Below are positions 62,103 through 64,000 of a stretch of 64,000 nt of DNA, in pieces. Position numbers and translations under genes: made by a program. Below the pieces are notes generated by a model. The model worked only from the letters and a program-made list of their open reading frames with translations, did not search any database and had not been told where the DNA came from. Location of the stretch: assembly GCF_900240295.1 (NCBI RefSeq), contig NZ_OEQB01000004.1, positions 215,448-279,447 of the forward strand. The letters run 5' to 3'. The DNA is from Megasphaera vaginalis (ex Bordigoni et al. 2020). GTDB lineage: Bacteria > Bacillota > Negativicutes > Veillonellales > Megasphaeraceae. How positions within the stretch are numbered: the stretch's first letter is position 1; each line of letters begins with the position of its first letter.

Positions 62103-62400
62103 CCTATTAAATATTCAATTTTATTGGAAGTATCTTTGTATCTTCACTTTTCAAGGATAAATCGTCGTATCAAAGCTCATTCATAAGTAGTAAATTAGTA
62201 GTAAATTGAGTGGTTTTGACCTTGATAAAGTGTGATAAGTCCAGTGTTTATGCGGATAATTAGATTTTTATACTGTTTTTAGAATAAAAAAATAAATAAA
62301 AGTAAACGGGACAGAAAGAGATGATTCTGTACTGTTACGGGATAGCGGCCGAAAAGGTGATGTGGTACAATAGCATCAACATATACGAGGGAGGGCGTCC
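62103..62400. other. Right end of the Tn916-like element and chromosomal junction
   Basis: No gene. The AT-rich sequence up to about 62300 belongs to the element; GC-rich chromosome resumes by about 62330. Two copies of AGTAGTAAATT (62187-62210) occur here. An extended -10 (TGTGGTACAAT, ending 62370) probably serves the NUDIX gene. Confidence 0.6.
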
Positions 62401-62877
62401 ATGGAGCAGGAGAAAAAAGGAAAAATGGGGCAGAGCGTGAAAGCGATGGTTTTTCACGGCGGGAAACTGCTGCTGCTTCAGAAAAATGACGGCCGCCGCC
62501 GCCATCACTGGGAATTTCCGGGAGGCGGACTGGAGCAGGATGAAGACTTTATCGCGGCGCTCTGGCGTGAGGTCCATGAAGAAACGGGTCTTGCCGTCGC
62601 CGTGTTGGCGCCTGTCGGGATCTGGCATTATTGCTGCGGCGGCAGCTGCCTGAACGGGGTGATTTTCGCGGCGGCGGCGGAAACGGCGGCTGTCCGCCTT
62701 TCGCATGAACATTTGCAGTATGCTTGGGTCGGGCCGCAGGAGCTCGGCGGATACAGGCTTCACGGTTCTCTCTGCCGCTCGTTGCGGCAAATGAGGGCGT
62801 TTGCCGGTGCCGGCGGCTGGCGGCAGGTGCAGCCGTTTTTGCAGGCTTTCGGAGAGGTTCGTTATGACGGAGAATAG
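62401..62877 (+). CDS. NUDIX hydrolase
   Basis: 158 residues. The complete Nudix box G-x5-E-x7-RE-V-x-EE-x-GL is visible (GGLEQDEDFIAALWREVHEETGL split over residues 43-65). It cleaves nucleoside diphosphate-linked compounds; the substrate is unknown. GGAGG precedes the ATG by 6 bases. Its stop overlaps the next start by 14 bases. Confidence 0.88.
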   Translation: MEQEKKGKMGQSVKAMVFHGGKLLLLQKNDGRRRHHWEFPGGGLEQDEDFIAALWREVHEETGLAVAVLAPVGIWHYCCGGSCLNGVIFAAAAETAAVRLSHEHLQYAWVGPQELGGYRLHGSLCRSLRQMRAFAGAGGWRQVQPFLQAFGEVRYDGE

Positions 62878-64000
62878 ACAGCTGCAGGCGCCTTTTGCCG
62901 AAGCCTTGGAAGACTACTGCCGCCGGCGGATGGTGCCCTTTCATACGCCGGGCCATAAGGGCGGCAGAGGCGCTTCGCCATACCAGCGCGAGCTTTTCGG
63001 CGAAGCCCTGCGTCGGGATCTGGGGTTGATGTATGCGCTGGATGATCTTTTTCAGCCGCACGGCGCGCTTCGGGAGGCTATGGCCTTGGCTGCCGAGCTG
63101 TACGGCGCCGGGCGAACCTTTTTTTCCGTCAATGGGACGACGGCCTGTATTGCCGCCATGCTGCTGGCTGTCTGCTGCGACGGCGACGAGGTCATCATCC
63201 CCCGCGAAGCGCATGGCAGCGTGTTGAACGGATTGATCCTCTGCGGCGCCGCGCCGGTCTATATGGAAAGCCGTTTTGCCGCCGCCGAGGAAGTGACGCT
63301 GGGACCGACATTGGATTCCCTGCAGCAGGCGGTGGCGGCGCATCCCCGGGCGCGGGCCGTCGTCTTTACCTATCCCACGTATGACGGGATTGCCGTCGAT
63401 TTGCCCGCCATGGCGGCTTATGCGCATGACCGGGGCCTTCTTGTTCTCGTCGATGAAGCGCACGGCGCTCATCTGGCCTTCGCCGAGGCGTTGCCGCCGG
63501 CGGCCCTGGCCTGCGGCGCCGATTGCGTGGCCCAGAGTACGCACAAGCTGTTGGGGTCCGTCACGCAGACGTCGATGCTTCACTGCCGCAAGGGGTTTCC
63601 GTATACGGACCGGGTGGCGCGGGCTATGGCGCTGGTACAGTCGACAAGTCCCAATTACTGGCTGCTCGCCTCGCTGGATGAAGCGCGGCGGCAGATGGCG
63701 GCAGACGGCGGCAGACTGGTGCCGGCGGCAGTATCGCTGGCGCGGCGCGTACGCCGCGAGCTGAATGCCATCAGCGGCATTCGCTGTTTCGGACGGGAGA
63801 TCTGCGCCTATGACGGCGTAGCCGCCTTTGATGAAACGAAACTGACTATCGATGTGGCCGCTCTCGGTCTTGACGGTGCGGCGGCGGAAAAAGAGCTGCG
63901 CCGGGAAGGAATTGAAGTGGAACTGACGGCGGGACATCACGTGCTGGCATTGCTGACGATCGGCGATGACGCGGCGCCGGCGGCGGCCCTGGTGCGGGCT
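62864..64000 (+). CDS. Orn/Lys/Arg decarboxylase-family PLP enzyme (3' end missing)
   Basis: 379 codons are inside the window; the gene continues past base 64000. Motifs: VPFHTPGHKGG near residue 25, FSVNGTTACI (PLP phosphate), VDEAHGAH (PLP-ring Asp), QSTHKLLGSVTQ (Schiff-base Lys). This is the short, non-inducible type of basic amino acid decarboxylase (SpeA/Cad-like in Firmicutes). Substrate (Arg, Lys or Orn) cannot be fixed. The ATG at 62864 follows GAGAGG by 6 bases, inside the NUDIX gene end. Confidence 0.85.
   Translation, partial: MTENRQLQAPFAEALEDYCRRRMVPFHTPGHKGGRGASPYQRELFGEALRRDLGLMYALDDLFQPHGALREAMALAAELYGAGRTFFSVNGTTACIAAMLLAVCCDGDEVIIPREAHGSVLNGLILCGAAPVYMESRFAAAEEVTLGPTLDSLQQAVAAHPRARAVVFTYPTYDGIAVDLPAMAAYAHDRGLLVLVDEAHGAHLAFAEALPPAALACGADCVAQSTHKLLGSVTQTSMLHCRKGFPYTDRVARAMALVQSTSPNYWLLASLDEARRQMAADGGRLVPAAVSLARRVRRELNAISGIRCFGREICAYDGVAAFDETKLTIDVAALGLDGAAAEKELRREGIEVELTAGHHVLALLTIGDDAAPAAALVRA

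Larger units (their letters stand above)
48072..62300 (-). mobile_element. Tn916-family conjugative element, int/xis end missing
   Basis: Gene order on the minus strand from the right: orf24-like, orf23, orf22, orf21, oriT, orf20, orf19, ardA, orf17, orf16, orf15, orf14, orf13, tet leader, tet(M), KTR fragment. This is the Tn916 order. The genes that should follow (orf9, orf7, orf8, xis, int) are absent; the element stops within the KTR gene at about 48072. The right boundary lies in an AT-rich run near 62280-62310 and was placed by composition, not by a known terminus. All transfer genes present look full-length, but without integrase and excisionase it cannot excise by itself. Confidence 0.85.

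Noticed and set aside
48067..62318. ACAGAAA near both edges of the Tn916-like element (48068-48074 and about 62314) as a target duplication
   Set aside because: Seven A-rich bases can recur by chance, Tn916 elements do not make simple target duplications, and the left end is a deletion point rather than a true terminus.
62549..63940. 463-codon minus-strand open frame opposite the decarboxylase
   Set aside because: The plus strand encodes a clear PLP enzyme; the minus frame is Arg/His/Gln-rich with no family motif and no ribosome site.

Overview
The window reads as chromosome of a Negativicutes bacterium (diderm Firmicute, Megasphaera/Veillonella-like) carrying a Tn916-family element. The evidence is a YadA-type trimeric autotransporter with an extended signal peptide (so an outer membrane exists) next to Firmicutes-type genes: indolepyruvate:ferredoxin oxidoreductase, sigma-54 with NtrC/PrpR-type activators, a Clostridium-type CXXC/4Fe-4S redox set and a family I CoA-transferase. 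No tRNA, rRNA or CRISPR array was seen. The backbone is GC-rich. Two AT-rich metabolic islands (about 15.5-22.5 kb and 28.6-34.0 kb) and the Tn916-like element (about 48.1-62.3 kb) stand out by composition and codon use.

Layout. 1-2.6 kb: iorA-iorB-amino acid permease (minus), opposite a PrpR_N-type sigma-54 activator (plus), followed by a convergent rpoN. 6.2-12.7 kb: a minus-strand operon of two AtuA/DUF1446-type genes, a class II HMG-CoA reductase, a small membrane protein and a TctA-like permease, with a second sigma-54 activator upstream. Both sigma-54 activators sit beside a near-identical -24/-12 element with an unusual -12 half (TTTCTTAT), and the RpoN encoded between them is itself divergent. 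12.9-15.4 kb: a D-2-hydroxyacid dehydrogenase, an aldo/keto reductase and a zinc-ribbon membrane protein. 15.5-22.2 kb: GntP permease, CoA-transferase, acyl-CoA dehydrogenase, MaoC hydratase, then a large HTH protein. 22.6-25.5 kb: a CXXC peptide, a membrane 4Fe-4S protein, a TlpA lipoprotein and a MATE exporter. 25.8-28.3 kb: the trimeric autotransporter gene, broken by two +1 shifts at homopolymers.

28.6-33.7 kb: a LysR regulator divergent from a catabolic cluster (RraA/HMG-aldolase-like, DUF1932 dehydrogenase, MFS transporter, amidohydrolase). 34.1-38.4 kb: thiamine thiazole genes thiS-thiG-thiH-thiF, then a ThiE/TenI protein and an isochorismatase-like hydrolase. 38.6-47.1 kb: a eukaryotic-type hexokinase, bioB, a MocR regulator, a YhaO/YhaN (SbcCD-like) pair and a half-size EamA protein. 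47.2-48.0 kb: pyridoxal/pyridoxamine kinase.

The Tn916-like element is entirely on the minus strand. It keeps orf24-like, orf23, 22, 21, oriT, 20, 19, ardA, 17, 16, 15, 14, 13, the tet(M) leader and tet(M), then stops inside the cysteine-rich KTR gene. The xis/int end is absent, so the element looks immobilised while its transfer and resistance genes are intact. Its cut end abuts the kinase gene in the same orientation, so element transcription can run into it. To the right are a NUDIX hydrolase and the first 379 codons of an Orn/Lys/Arg-decarboxylase-type PLP enzyme that runs off the window.
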